Program-made: the position numbers and the translations under genes | Notes under the pieces: model-generated | Database searches by the model: none | What the model was told of the DNA's origin: nothing | The model's input: the letters and a program-made list of their open reading frames with translations, nothing else | Source of the DNA: Candidatus Aminicenantota bacterium | Lineage (GTDB): Bacteria; Acidobacteriota; Aminicenantia; UBA2199 | Assembly (NCBI GenBank): GCA_026393835.1 | Contig: JAPKZK010000048.1 | Span: 1 to 41,558 of the forward strand | Direction of reading: 5' to 3' | Length of the DNA stretch: 41,558 nucleotides | Shown here: positions 25,207-33,986 of the stretch, piece by piece | Layout: the number at the start of each line of letters is the position of its first letter | Numbering within the stretch: position 1 is the stretch's first letter

Positions 25207-26460
25207 ATGTCAGGAGAACAACCGATTTCTACAGTGGATATAATTTGTGATCTACGACAATTCCAGACCGATGTGGATAACATCGGTACCATGCAAGAAA
25301 TCTGGCAGCAATTAGGAGATCAAATTCCTGGCCACCAATTGCTACCAGGTCAGCCATTAACAATGCATTTACAAAAAGGTAATCTTTTGTTGTGGGTTGT
25401 AGATGCTCACGGTTTAAAGCAAGTCGAGCCCGATACTCCTTTTCGGATTATCGATTTACTGCGAAGTCCAAAACTCCTATACCGCTGCCGGGTGTGCGAT
25501 GAATACGGCCCATTACGATGCACCGAATGTGAAAAAGCAGGCCGGGAAACTCGACTGTGCTCTGCCCATGCCCATACGATTAAAAACGAACTCAAGGCAT
25601 ACTGTGTCGAACATATTCCCAGGTGTGAATGCCGTTCTTCTTGTAATGAAAAGGCCACATTTCGCTGCCGGCGGTGCCACAAATTATATGGGGATCATGT
25701 GCATCGTTATCATCCCCATGATAATAATGTGGATTACTGCCAACTTTGTTACCGTATCTTATTTGAGCGGTGTAGTCACCCTGACTGTAGGAACCTCGGC
25801 AGATCAAAATGTGCATTCCAAACACGTGAAATGAAAGACCCCTGCGGAAAACCCTTGTGCGCGGAACACAGCTATCAATGGAAAATCTGGGGGGCGCATA
25901 ATCGAGGGGTAACGCTGTGTGAGCATCACAAAAATTCCTTGCGCTGTACCGATCCGGCTGATCTACTGTTTATGATGCTGATTGCCAAGGCACCGTTTGT
26001 TCACCGAGGGAAACTCCATTCACTTCCCAATCCATTTCGACTGCGCCGAATTATCAACCGGAATAGGATGTCGGGTCTCAGCTTCGATCAAATTTCCTAT
26101 GCGATTAATTCCATGGGAAACCAGGTTTCCAATTGGGGACGAAGAGCCGAGGGCAATTATCGTTTTTTAAGCAAAACCTTCAATGAAACAACCCGGGGCC
26201 TCTCAAACACCGAAGAAACTTTGCTTGCCCAGGTAAAAGCGATTTATCAAAACGCTTCAGGTTGGGACGCCGCCCAACAAATTACTGGCCTGGAAATCAC
26301 GGATCGTTTTTTCAAACCGGGTCAGCAGCCCCGTTATCGAGTAAACCTTTATCTAGTTAGCAATGCCAATAAAGGATTACTTATTGGCCGCGGCGGTTCC
26401 GCTATTAAACAGGTAAGTCAATCATTGAATATTGAGATTGATTTGAGGATTAACCCATGA
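25207..26460 (+). CDS. multi-zinc-finger (treble-clef/B-box-like) protein with C-terminal KH domain
   Basis: The 417-residue protein starts with a beta-rich region (about 1-90). A long cysteine/histidine-rich region follows (about 95-250) with at least five CxxC/CxxxC or CxxH pairs: YRCRVCDEYGPLRCTECE, CRCRRCHKLYGDHVHRYH-like, CQLC, CEHH. It resembles tandem B-box or binuclear treble-clef fingers. The C-terminus has a KH-type RNA-binding motif (LLIGRGGSAIKQVSQSLNIE, about 393-412). In an operon with Ubl, E1 and E2 genes, a treble-clef protein is a candidate E3-like adaptor. With the cold-shock protein upstream it also points to RNA binding. The stop overlaps the next ATG by four bases. Confidence 0.7.
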   Translation: MSGEQPISTVDIICDLRQFQTDVDNIGTMQEIWQQLGDQIPGHQLLPGQPLTMHLQKGNLLLWVVDAHGLKQVEPDTPFRIIDLLRSPKLLYRCRVCDEYGPLRCTECEKAGRETRLCSAHAHTIKNELKAYCVEHIPRCECRSSCNEKATFRCRRCHKLYGDHVHRYHPHDNNVDYCQLCYRILFERCSHPDCRNLGRSKCAFQTREMKDPCGKPLCAEHSYQWKIWGAHNRGVTLCEHHKNSLRCTDPADLLFMMLIAKAPFVHRGKLHSLPNPFRLRRIINRNRMSGLSFDQISYAINSMGNQVSNWGRRAEGNYRFLSKTFNETTRGLSNTEETLLAQVKAIYQNASGWDAAQQITGLEITDRFFKPGQQPRYRVNLYLVSNANKGLLIGRGGSAIKQVSQSLNIEIDLRINP

Positions 26461-27773
26461 GTGAATTTTTTACTTCGGAAAAATATCGGCTTATACCGAA
26501 AGAAGTACCTTGGTATCGTGAAGAAATCTATATTTCTACACTGGAAGCCCAACAAGCTGGCTTAAACGATTCCGGGCAATTCTGTCTGTTTGCAATTCAA
26601 CCGTTGTTTCCCGGTCCGCCCGATGAGGAATATGCCGTCCATGTAGCCGTTGACAGGCATATGGAACCGGGGGAAGTACTTGCAAACCGTGAATTTCTCG
26701 AACATATCGGTTACAGACCGGATGAAGGACGTTTTTGGTCAATAAAGAGAGCGCCTTCTGTTGTAGCGGTACAAGAAGTTGTGATTGAGTTAGTTATGGA
26801 GCAGAGTAATGTAAATCGTGAGATTGAAAATCTTCGTCAGCAGCGTAAAGATTTATTTTCACAGCGTTGTATTTTAATTAAGCCTGGTCAACGGGAAAGC
26901 GACTTAAATTTACCTGTGAAAGACCGGGCATATTTTAACCTACGTTCCCTTCAGCCGCCTCCAGAAGTTATCAAAACTAAAAGTGTCCTGGTTTTGGATG
27001 AAAACACGACAATAAATCTTTTTGTGCCCCACCGAAAAAGTGGGGTAGATATGGTCATTGTAGTAGATGGCAGCGGGTCGATGGACCTGTGCGACTATTT
27101 AGGAAGCGATAGTAGAGCCCATTCCAGACTTGAGGGTGTAAAAACTGCAATGGAGACATTGCTGCAGCGCAGGTTAAAATCAGGCAGCCGCGTTTCAAGT
27201 ATAGCCGCTATTGTTTTTGGCCAAAATACCAGGATGCTTTACCCACGGCAAGAAGGGGCAATGGAGGAACTTAAAAACGAGATACAGATTACTGGAATGC
27301 GTGACAGTATTCGTGATCTGAGTCGTCCTGGCCTTGAACGTTTAAAAGTCGAGAGAAAACAGACCAATATATCAGGAGCTATTAGATATGCCTCTGAATT
27401 GTTGGATTATCATGCCCAGGAAGGGAATGAAAAAATGATTATACTTTTATCGGATGGTGCGGATTGGGTAGAGGACAGCGAAGGTGTGAGTGATGGCGAA
27501 GTAGTCAGTACTCTCCATGACCCGGCAGTATTAGCCGATAGCCTGCGTTACGACAGCCAGGTACGCATACATACAATCTCTATCAGCGACGAAAAGGCAT
27601 TGAGGCAATACGAAATCCCCAAATATTGGGACCAGGGTTGGGCTATCCCTAATACCAATCTATTACGAAAAATTGCCGACCGCACAGAGGGTTTGTTTAT
27701 TAAAAGCCCCGATGCCAACTCCCTGGCTAAATTGTTTGACGAGTTGGGTGAAGGGGCGATGTATCCAATATAG
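26457..27773 (+). CDS. stand-alone von Willebrand factor A domain protein
   Basis: The 438-residue protein has an intact MIDAS motif DGSGSMD (D204, S206, S208) in the vWA domain (about 195-425). The N-terminal 110 residues form a beta-rich domain that may be related to Cdc48-N/double-psi folds (uncertain). The whole protein corresponds to the N-terminal third of the next gene product: about half of residues 1-100 are identical, and more than four fifths after that by eye. It ends with YPI at the exact point where the paralogue continues into its adaptor domain. It is thus a duplicate that lacks the ATPase and caspase. A regulator or scaffold role is inferred. Start ATG 26457 overlaps the previous stop. 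Confidence 0.85.
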   Translation: MSEFFTSEKYRLIPKEVPWYREEIYISTLEAQQAGLNDSGQFCLFAIQPLFPGPPDEEYAVHVAVDRHMEPGEVLANREFLEHIGYRPDEGRFWSIKRAPSVVAVQEVVIELVMEQSNVNREIENLRQQRKDLFSQRCILIKPGQRESDLNLPVKDRAYFNLRSLQPPPEVIKTKSVLVLDENTTINLFVPHRKSGVDMVIVVDGSGSMDLCDYLGSDSRAHSRLEGVKTAMETLLQRRLKSGSRVSSIAAIVFGQNTRMLYPRQEGAMEELKNEIQITGMRDSIRDLSRPGLERLKVERKQTNISGAIRYASELLDYHAQEGNEKMIILLSDGADWVEDSEGVSDGEVVSTLHDPAVLADSLRYDSQVRIHTISISDEKALRQYEIPKYWDQGWAIPNTNLLRKIADRTEGLFIKSPDANSLAKLFDELGEGAMYPI

Positions 27774-27812
27774 ATTTTAAAATGGTTCTTAGAATTATTT
27801 TATAGAAGAAGA

Positions 27813-30800
27813 ATGAGTAATTTGGAAGAATATTTTACATCAGATCGATTTCGAGTTGAACCTCGGGAGTCAGTTCATTTGTGTGAAGAAATCTTTGTTT
27901 CTATATTCGATGCTCAACAGGCTGGTTTAAATGAATTAGGAGAATTTTGTTTGTTTTCTATCCTATCCCTATGTCCCAGCTTTCCTGATGAAGAATATTC
28001 CGTCAAACTAGAGGGTGACAAAAATATGGAACCTGGGGCAATGCATGTAAATCGGGAATTTCTTGATCACATCGGTTACATAGCAAATGAAAGGCGTTTT
28101 TGGTCGATAAAGCGAGCGACTTCTATTGTACCGGTACAAGAAGTTGTGATCGAGTTAGTTGTGGAACAAAGTAATGTAAATCTTGAAATTGAAAATTTCC
28201 GTCAGCAGCGTAAAGATTTATTTTTACAACGTTGTATTTTAATAAAGCCCGGTCAAGAGGAAAACGACTTAAATTTACCTGTGAAAAACCGGGCATATTT
28301 TAATCTCCGTTCCCTTCAGCCGCCACCGGGACTTATCACCGCTAAAAGTGTCCTGGTCTTTGATGAAAACACAATGATAAATCTTTTTGTCCCTCACCGA
28401 AAAAGTGGGGTAGACATGGTCATTGTAATAGATGCCAGTGGTTCAATGGATCTATGCGATTATGTGGGAGTCGATGGCAGAGCCCATTCTAGGCTTGAGG
28501 GTATAAAAACTGCATTGGAGATATTGCTGCAGCGCAGGTTGAAATCAGGCAGCCGCCTTTCAAGTATTGCCGCCATTGTTTTTGGCCAAAATACCAGGAT
28601 GCTTTACCCACGGCAGGATGGAGCAATGGAAGAACTAAAAACCGAGATACAGATTACTGAAATGCGTGATAGTATTCGCGACTTGAGTCATCTCGGCCTG
28701 GAGCGTTTAAAAGTCGAAAGGACTCAAACCAATATATCAAACGCTATTCGATATGCCGCTGAATTGTTGGATTATCACGCCCAGGAAGGTAACGAAAAAA
28801 TGATTTTACTTCTATCGGATGGTGCGGATTGGGTAGAGGACAACGAAGGTGTAAGTGATGGCGAGGTAGTCAGTACTCTCCATGATCCGGCAATATTAGC
28901 CGATAGTCTACGTTACGACAGCCAGGTACGTATACATACAGTCTCTATCAGTGACGTAAATGCATTACGGCAATATGAAGATCGCAAATATTGGGACCAG
29001 GGATGGGCCATCCCTAATAACAATTTATTACAAAAAATTGCAGTTCGAGCAGAAGGCTTGTTTATAAAAAGTCCTGATGCCAACTCCCTGGCTAAATTCT
29101 TTGAAGAATTGGGAGAAGGTATGTTATATCCAATTTGGCAAGGAGAGACTGATATTTTTAGAGTTTATGAAAATGGTTTTGAACAATTAAAACAAAAAAT
29201 TGATATTCAGAATCCATATTTTTATGAAATGGTTAAGTTAGAAGACCGATTGATAGAACTCTTCAATGATTCTCCAAACGAAAAGGTAAATCAACGTTCA
29301 GAACGAATAAGGGTGTTAGATGAACTTAACAAGTTAGCAATAAAGTCCACAGGAACAACTTTTGATGAAATGTGTAATCCTGACCATGAACTAAACGATC
29401 TTATAAATAAAACAGGAGGCATGGACTTTTCTTCTTCTATTCCATATGAAGATATCCGATCTTCCGAATTTATATACTATTATAGAATTGGTCCGCCCAT
29501 TGAAAAGCCATCGGAATTCTATGGGCATCAAATAGAAATCGATCATTTTTTTTCAAATTTAAATAATCCTCATATACATTCCTTACAGATAATCGGGCTT
29601 CACAAGTCAGGAAAAACTTCATTTCTTAAATACATTTCACACTCAGAAATTCTTCGAAAGAATGTAAAAAATATTGAGCACATTTTAGTTGTTTATGTAA
29701 GTTTGCGAGATAAAATTAAAACCCCTTCTGATTTTTATAAAAGACTCTCTGAAGCAGTAAACAAACATATCCAATCAAAAAAATGCCCAATAGCACCACC
29801 TCGCTATCCAACTAAAGACTCGTTTGACCGATGGCTTAACTCATCGTTATTGTCAGATTTCCGAATAGCTATTTTACTTGATGATTTCGAATATTTACTA
29901 TTAAAAGATACCTTTGATTTGGATTTTTTTAATGAATTGCGCTTGCTTGGAGACAAATTGATTTGGTTTTCTACATCTTTCCGTGATTATTATCGCTTAA
30001 GTTGTAAAGTGGGTGATAATGAAAAGGCTTTACCTTTTTTTCAGGTTTTTCATCCGACGCCTATTATCTTAGGCCAAATTACTTATTCTGAAGCGATATC
30101 TTCAATAATGGAACCAATAAAAGAATACAAAAAAACCTTATCTATTGATGCCATAGAGGCAATTATTTCTTTATCAGGCCGTTTCCCATTCTTTCTACAA
30201 TCTGTTGCAGAGAAATGGTTTTCTTATGATTATAGAGGTATAGAAATTCAAACAATAAAAGATGATATCAAACGAAGGTTGTGCTCTGAATTAGTTAGCA
30301 CTTTTGTTACTTATTGGAAGTGCTTTAATCGAGAAGAAAAAGAATGGTTGCGTATTATTGCTAGTAATGCTATAAATGATCCAAGTTTGAAAAACTTCCA
30401 AGATATAAGCAAAAATGCCTTAAATGATTTGTTACGATATGGGTTGCTGACATCGGACTGTACCGGTGTACATATCGCTAATGAAATTTTTTTAGAGTGG
30501 ATTAAGCACCAATCTCTGGAAGTGATACTTCCACCAAATAAACCAGGAGAAAAAACAATGAATGACCCAAAATATCAAAAACCTAAATTTAAGAACGCCT
30601 ATGCTGTGCTTATCGGAGTCGGCAACTATATCCATGCTGCCGCTCTCCCGGCTTCGGCAAAAGATGCCACAGCCATTTCAAAAATACTTGTTGACCCGGC
30701 TCTTTGCGGTTATTCCCCGGGTAATATTCAACTCCTTACCAACGAGAAAGCTACGGGAGTCGAAATTCGAAATGCCTTAAAACAACTTGCTCAATCGACC

Positions 30801-31649
30801 GATTCGGAATCAACCGTAATTGTCTATTTTTCCGGACATGGTGTACGTACCCTTGAAAACAAGACATGGTACACGTATATATGTCCGCGCGAAATCCAGC
30901 AGGAGAATATCGCTAATACTGCCATACCCGGTAGTGAGTTCAGCGAATTATTGGCTGCCGTTCCCAGCCAAAAAATGCTGGTGATTATCGATTCCTGTCA
31001 TGCCGGGGGTTCGGCAAACTTGAAAACAACCGAGGGTGAAACCGTGTTGAAATTCGGTCTTCCCGATGATTACTACGAAGTTCTGGGCCGGGGAAGTGGC
31101 CGCGTGATATTCGCATCATCAAAAGAAGACCAGGTTTCTTATGTCAGGCCCCAGGGGGATCTAAGTGTATTTACCTGGCACCTCCTCGATGCTCTTAGTG
31201 GAAAAGCCGCTGTGCGCGGTGATGGGCTGGTTCATGTATTGGATGTTTTTCACCACATCAATGAAGCCGTACAGGCCGATAAACCAAACCAAACTCCCAT
31301 TCTAAAAGTGAAAGATATGGATTTAAATTTTCCTATCGCACTGTCCAGTGAAGATAAAGGAAACATCTCTTACAAAAACGTCACACCCATTACCGGAATT
31401 CGTGAGCAGATCATCCATGACCCTATCCAGGGAGCCAAAGCATTGAGCGATTACTTGAAAACCGATTCCAAATGGGCATTAAAACGCAATGAAGTAGACC
31501 TTAAGCGAAGCGACCTCGAAAACAGCCAGGGTAATATAGATTTGTTCGGCCCGGACCCTACGGAAAAGGCGGGGAAAAATAAGGCAATATTCCATTTATT
31601 GCGACTTTGTTTGGATCTGGAAAAAAACGAAACTACAGATGTATACTAA
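27813..31649 (+). CDS. vWA-EAD-STAND ATPase-caspase (C14) multidomain protein
   Basis: The 1278-residue protein has, in order: the N-terminal beta domain and vWA (MIDAS DASGSMD, D207; to about 430), an EAD-like helix bundle (about 450-530, ..RVLDELNKLAIKSTGTTFDEMC), a P-loop STAND-type ATPase (G595-x4-GKT602; Walker B AILLDDFEYLLL), a winged-helix region, and a caspase/metacaspase-like peptidase (about 925-1170) with catalytic H1009 in YFSGHG and C1062 in IIDSCHAGG. A 90-residue charged C-terminal domain follows. Known STAND-caspase proteins kill or arrest the cell when triggered. An in-frame ATG at 30558 with a perfect AGGAG could give a free caspase. The STAND part (29130-30540) is visibly more A+T-rich than its flanks. 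Confidence 0.85.
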   Translation: MSNLEEYFTSDRFRVEPRESVHLCEEIFVSIFDAQQAGLNELGEFCLFSILSLCPSFPDEEYSVKLEGDKNMEPGAMHVNREFLDHIGYIANERRFWSIKRATSIVPVQEVVIELVVEQSNVNLEIENFRQQRKDLFLQRCILIKPGQEENDLNLPVKNRAYFNLRSLQPPPGLITAKSVLVFDENTMINLFVPHRKSGVDMVIVIDASGSMDLCDYVGVDGRAHSRLEGIKTALEILLQRRLKSGSRLSSIAAIVFGQNTRMLYPRQDGAMEELKTEIQITEMRDSIRDLSHLGLERLKVERTQTNISNAIRYAAELLDYHAQEGNEKMILLLSDGADWVEDNEGVSDGEVVSTLHDPAILADSLRYDSQVRIHTVSISDVNALRQYEDRKYWDQGWAIPNNNLLQKIAVRAEGLFIKSPDANSLAKFFEELGEGMLYPIWQGETDIFRVYENGFEQLKQKIDIQNPYFYEMVKLEDRLIELFNDSPNEKVNQRSERIRVLDELNKLAIKSTGTTFDEMCNPDHELNDLINKTGGMDFSSSIPYEDIRSSEFIYYYRIGPPIEKPSEFYGHQIEIDHFFSNLNNPHIHSLQIIGLHKSGKTSFLKYISHSEILRKNVKNIEHILVVYVSLRDKIKTPSDFYKRLSEAVNKHIQSKKCPIAPPRYPTKDSFDRWLNSSLLSDFRIAILLDDFEYLLLKDTFDLDFFNELRLLGDKLIWFSTSFRDYYRLSCKVGDNEKALPFFQVFHPTPIILGQITYSEAISSIMEPIKEYKKTLSIDAIEAIISLSGRFPFFLQSVAEKWFSYDYRGIEIQTIKDDIKRRLCSELVSTFVTYWKCFNREEKEWLRIIASNAINDPSLKNFQDISKNALNDLLRYGLLTSDCTGVHIANEIFLEWIKHQSLEVILPPNKPGEKTMNDPKYQKPKFKNAYAVLIGVGNYIHAAALPASAKDATAISKILVDPALCGYSPGNIQLLTNEKATGVEIRNALKQLAQSTDSESTVIVYFSGHGVRTLENKTWYTYICPREIQQENIANTAIPGSEFSELLAAVPSQKMLVIIDSCHAGGSANLKTTEGETVLKFGLPDDYYEVLGRGSGRVIFASSKEDQVSYVRPQGDLSVFTWHLLDALSGKAAVRGDGLVHVLDVFHHINEAVQADKPNQTPILKVKDMDLNFPIALSSEDKGNISYKNVTPITGIREQIIHDPIQGAKALSDYLKTDSKWALKRNEVDLKRSDLENSQGNIDLFGPDPTEKAGKNKAIFHLLRLCLDLEKNETTDVY
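30545..30560 (+). promoter_or_regulatory. internal ribosome binding site and in-frame start for a free caspase module
   Basis: AGGAG at 30545-30549 lies eight bases before an in-frame ATG at 30558. Translation from there gives a 363-residue protein starting MNDPKYQKPKFKNAYAVLIG and containing the complete caspase domain. The site lies exactly at the border between the STAND/winged-helix region and the caspase. Confidence 0.45.
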
Positions 31650-31676
31650 TAAAATCTACTAATGGAGGATAAAAAA

Positions 31677-31904
31677 ATGGAGCAACATAAGTTTAAATTT
31701 CGTGGTAAAGAGTATTATGCAAATGCACCGGTTCTAACTGAAAAAGAGTTGGATAACATTGTGGGTACAGCCCGAACCCCTAATTCACGGTTGGTTATAG
31801 TACGTGGTTCAACGGCTGTTCCGCTAACTGAGAAGATTAACCTGGATGAAAGGCCCATCATCGAAGAAATTCCCAGGGGAACGGTAAAAGGAGTCTTCAA
31901 ATGA
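31677..31904 (+). CDS. small candidate ubiquitin-like (beta-grasp) protein
   Basis: ATG 31677 is preferred over ATG 31662 because GGAGGA (31664-31669) lies seven bases before it. The 75-residue protein (KFKFRGKEYYANAPVLTEKELDNIVG...SRLVIVRG...NLDERPIIEEI) has the strand-strand-helix-strand pattern and length of ubiquitin/multi-ubiquitin-type beta-grasp domains of prokaryotic E2-E1-JAB operons. The C-terminus is PRGTVKGVFK, without Gly-Gly; G72 is followed by only three residues. The following E2-like gene overlaps by four bases and the JAMM-E1 gene comes next. A role as the tag is inferred from fold pattern and context, not from clear sequence identity. Confidence 0.6.
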   Translation: MEQHKFKFRGKEYYANAPVLTEKELDNIVGTARTPNSRLVIVRGSTAVPLTEKINLDERPIIEEIPRGTVKGVFK

Positions 31905-32320
31905 GTTATTCGCAGCGAGAAACATATATTAAAGCACAAGTAGCCTCGATTGCTGAAGTTTTCGGAGAGCGTTACGGCCTCCCGGTCCAGCTTGATAGAC
32001 AATTAGAATACCTTTATCTGCCTCGTTTTCCTTTACCCCAACAATGGGGTGAGCGAGAAACCCCCTTGCTTATTCACATTCCCCGTGAATACCCCCAGGT
32101 TCCACCTCATGGCTTTTTCCTTTCAAAGCTGTGCCATGGGCCTCACGTTTACAGCCGGGAAGTGGGGAGAGATAGTAAAGACTTCTCCCATTATGGGTGG
32201 AACTGGTTTTGCATTTACTGTGATAATGGATGGAACCCAGGGCCATCGCCGCTTGATCCACATAATTTGTGGACATTTATCAATGCAATTCGTGTATCTC
32301 TAACTATAGGAGAATTCTAA
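31901..32320 (+). CDS. E2 ubiquitin-conjugating-enzyme-like protein
   Basis: The 139-residue protein has the E2 layout: LLIHIPREYPQVPPHGFFL (about 56-74) matches the conserved strand and PPxYPxxPP turn. HVYSR (82-86) is at the HPN position, and FCIYCDNGWNPG (103-114) matches the catalytic C..W.P region, followed by a C-terminal helix. C104 aligns best with the catalytic cysteine (C107 is the alternative); W111 and P113 are the structural pair after it. It resembles prokaryotic E2-family proteins, but unlike those that have lost the cysteine it may be active. It overlaps the Ubl gene (ATGA) and the next gene (TAATG). Confidence 0.72.
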   Translation: MSYSQRETYIKAQVASIAEVFGERYGLPVQLDRQLEYLYLPRFPLPQQWGERETPLLIHIPREYPQVPPHGFFLSKLCHGPHVYSREVGRDSKDFSHYGWNWFCIYCDNGWNPGPSPLDPHNLWTFINAIRVSLTIGEF

Positions 32321-33972
32321 TGATTAAAAGAAAAACACAGAGTAATGATAAAAAAGATAATATGAATCTGATTGAAGAGAAGGCTGATAATACAGTCGAA
32401 GAAAATGATACGGTAGACCCTGCAGAAATAAATCTGGCTGAGATGTCCGAAGGGGAAGAAAAGCAAAATAAACTGACCGAGGAAATTCCTGGGGGAAAAA
32501 AAGAAGACAGTAATGAGGGCTTACCCTTACCACTTGGTGATTTGAATTCAGGGCTATCCTTTCAGCATATAGAAAGCGCAGAGTTGGTCTTGCCATACGA
32601 TTATTATCATCAGATTCATAATTATCTCTTTTCGGACACATCAAGGGAGTATGCATGCCAGGTATGGTGTGGAAAGGCAATTATTGGAAATTGCCTCAGG
32701 TTGTATGCCCGTTATCTAAGCTTTCCCCAGGTTTCAGATTATTTGCACCAAAGTATTGCAAGTCTGGAACTGGACAATAAATATGATTGGATAATTTACG
32801 GTGAATGTAAACAGCTTGGTCTATCAGTAGTGGATTTTCATAGCCATCCCTTTTCGGGAAATCATGTAGGATTTTCTGGAACGGACAACGCTGATGAAGT
32901 CGGTAAGTTTCATTATTTTAAAAGGCATCTCCCAGAATCACACTATGCAAGCATTGTGATGGGAAAATCTTCGTTTGATGGACGAATATTCTTATCCCAG
33001 GAAAACTCCGATAAACCGAGAGTATTACCATTAAAAATTATTTCCAGGGAAGTACCTATTGTAAAACCTATACCAAAAAATGAAGGTGTTTCTGCTGAAA
33101 AACGATTCGATCGGCAGATCCGGGCTTTTGGGAAAGAAGGCCAGGCAAACCTCTCCTCTATGAGGATCGGTATAGTGGGTGTCGGGGGAATGGGCGCAAC
33201 ACTGGCCATCGGTCTGGTACGCCTTGGAGTTCGCAAATTGGCATTGATCGATCACGATCAAGTAGAGGAAACAAACTTAAACCGTCTTGCCGGCATGACA
33301 CGGATAGATGCAAAACTCAAACCATACAAAGTTGAGATGGTTGCCCGCAGATTGATGGAGATCGATGGAGAAATCGATATTGATTGCTTTACATCCGATG
33401 TGTTCGAGCCCGCTGCCTGGCAAAAATTAAGGGGAGTTGATTTGATCATAGCTTCAACCGACAATCACTCTTCCCGTATGCTTCTAAATACCATTGCACA
33501 CCAATATCTTGTACCAGTTATTTCAGTAGGAACCCTTATCGATACAGAAAATGGAAAATTCAAGGGAGCCTATGGCCATGTGTATTCTATTCTCCCTGGA
33601 CAGGCGGAACCCTGTTTATTATGTTCCGATACGATAAATAAAAGAGAAGCTTATTATGAACTGGGGCCAAATGAAAACCGACAGGAAGCCTTAACAAGAG
33701 GATATATCAAAGATTTCAACATCCCGGATCCATCAGTGTACCATTTAAATGGTTTACTGGGGAATCTTGCACTAATTGAGATTCATAATCTTGCGTGCGG
33801 TTTTATGGATAGACGAGTTGAGATCCAATACGATATGGAAAAGCGCCAGATATTAAGTGTAGAAAATTCCGCTAAATGTTGTGCTGTATGTTCTCCCTCA
33901 GGTGGTATATTTGGAATGGGAGACCTGATAGATCCAATAACAACTCTTTTTCCATTTAAAAATGCCAAATAA
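32320..33972 (+). CDS. JAMM (JAB) isopeptidase-E1 (ThiF/UBA-type) fusion protein
   Basis: Start at ATG 32320 (MIKRKTQSN), overlapping the E2 stop as TAATG behind AGGAG; the longer frame from 32269 would overlap the E2 gene by 52 bases. The protein is 550 residues. After an acidic, probably disordered N-terminus (1-60), a JAB domain has the complete metal site H174, H176, S186 and D189 (HSHPFSG...FSGTD). The E1/ThiF domain follows: nucleotide loop GIVGVGGMG (about 282-291), D-x-VEETNLNRL, K in KLKPYKVE and STDNHSSR. Zn-type CxxC pairs are EPCLLC and CCAVC. It should adenylate the C-terminus of a Ubl and also trim or remove it. Confidence 0.88.
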   Translation: MIKRKTQSNDKKDNMNLIEEKADNTVEENDTVDPAEINLAEMSEGEEKQNKLTEEIPGGKKEDSNEGLPLPLGDLNSGLSFQHIESAELVLPYDYYHQIHNYLFSDTSREYACQVWCGKAIIGNCLRLYARYLSFPQVSDYLHQSIASLELDNKYDWIIYGECKQLGLSVVDFHSHPFSGNHVGFSGTDNADEVGKFHYFKRHLPESHYASIVMGKSSFDGRIFLSQENSDKPRVLPLKIISREVPIVKPIPKNEGVSAEKRFDRQIRAFGKEGQANLSSMRIGIVGVGGMGATLAIGLVRLGVRKLALIDHDQVEETNLNRLAGMTRIDAKLKPYKVEMVARRLMEIDGEIDIDCFTSDVFEPAAWQKLRGVDLIIASTDNHSSRMLLNTIAHQYLVPVISVGTLIDTENGKFKGAYGHVYSILPGQAEPCLLCSDTINKREAYYELGPNENRQEALTRGYIKDFNIPDPSVYHLNGLLGNLALIEIHNLACGFMDRRVEIQYDMEKRQILSVENSAKCCAVCSPSGGIFGMGDLIDPITTLFPFKNAK

Positions 33973-33986
33973 AAGGAAGGAAAATC

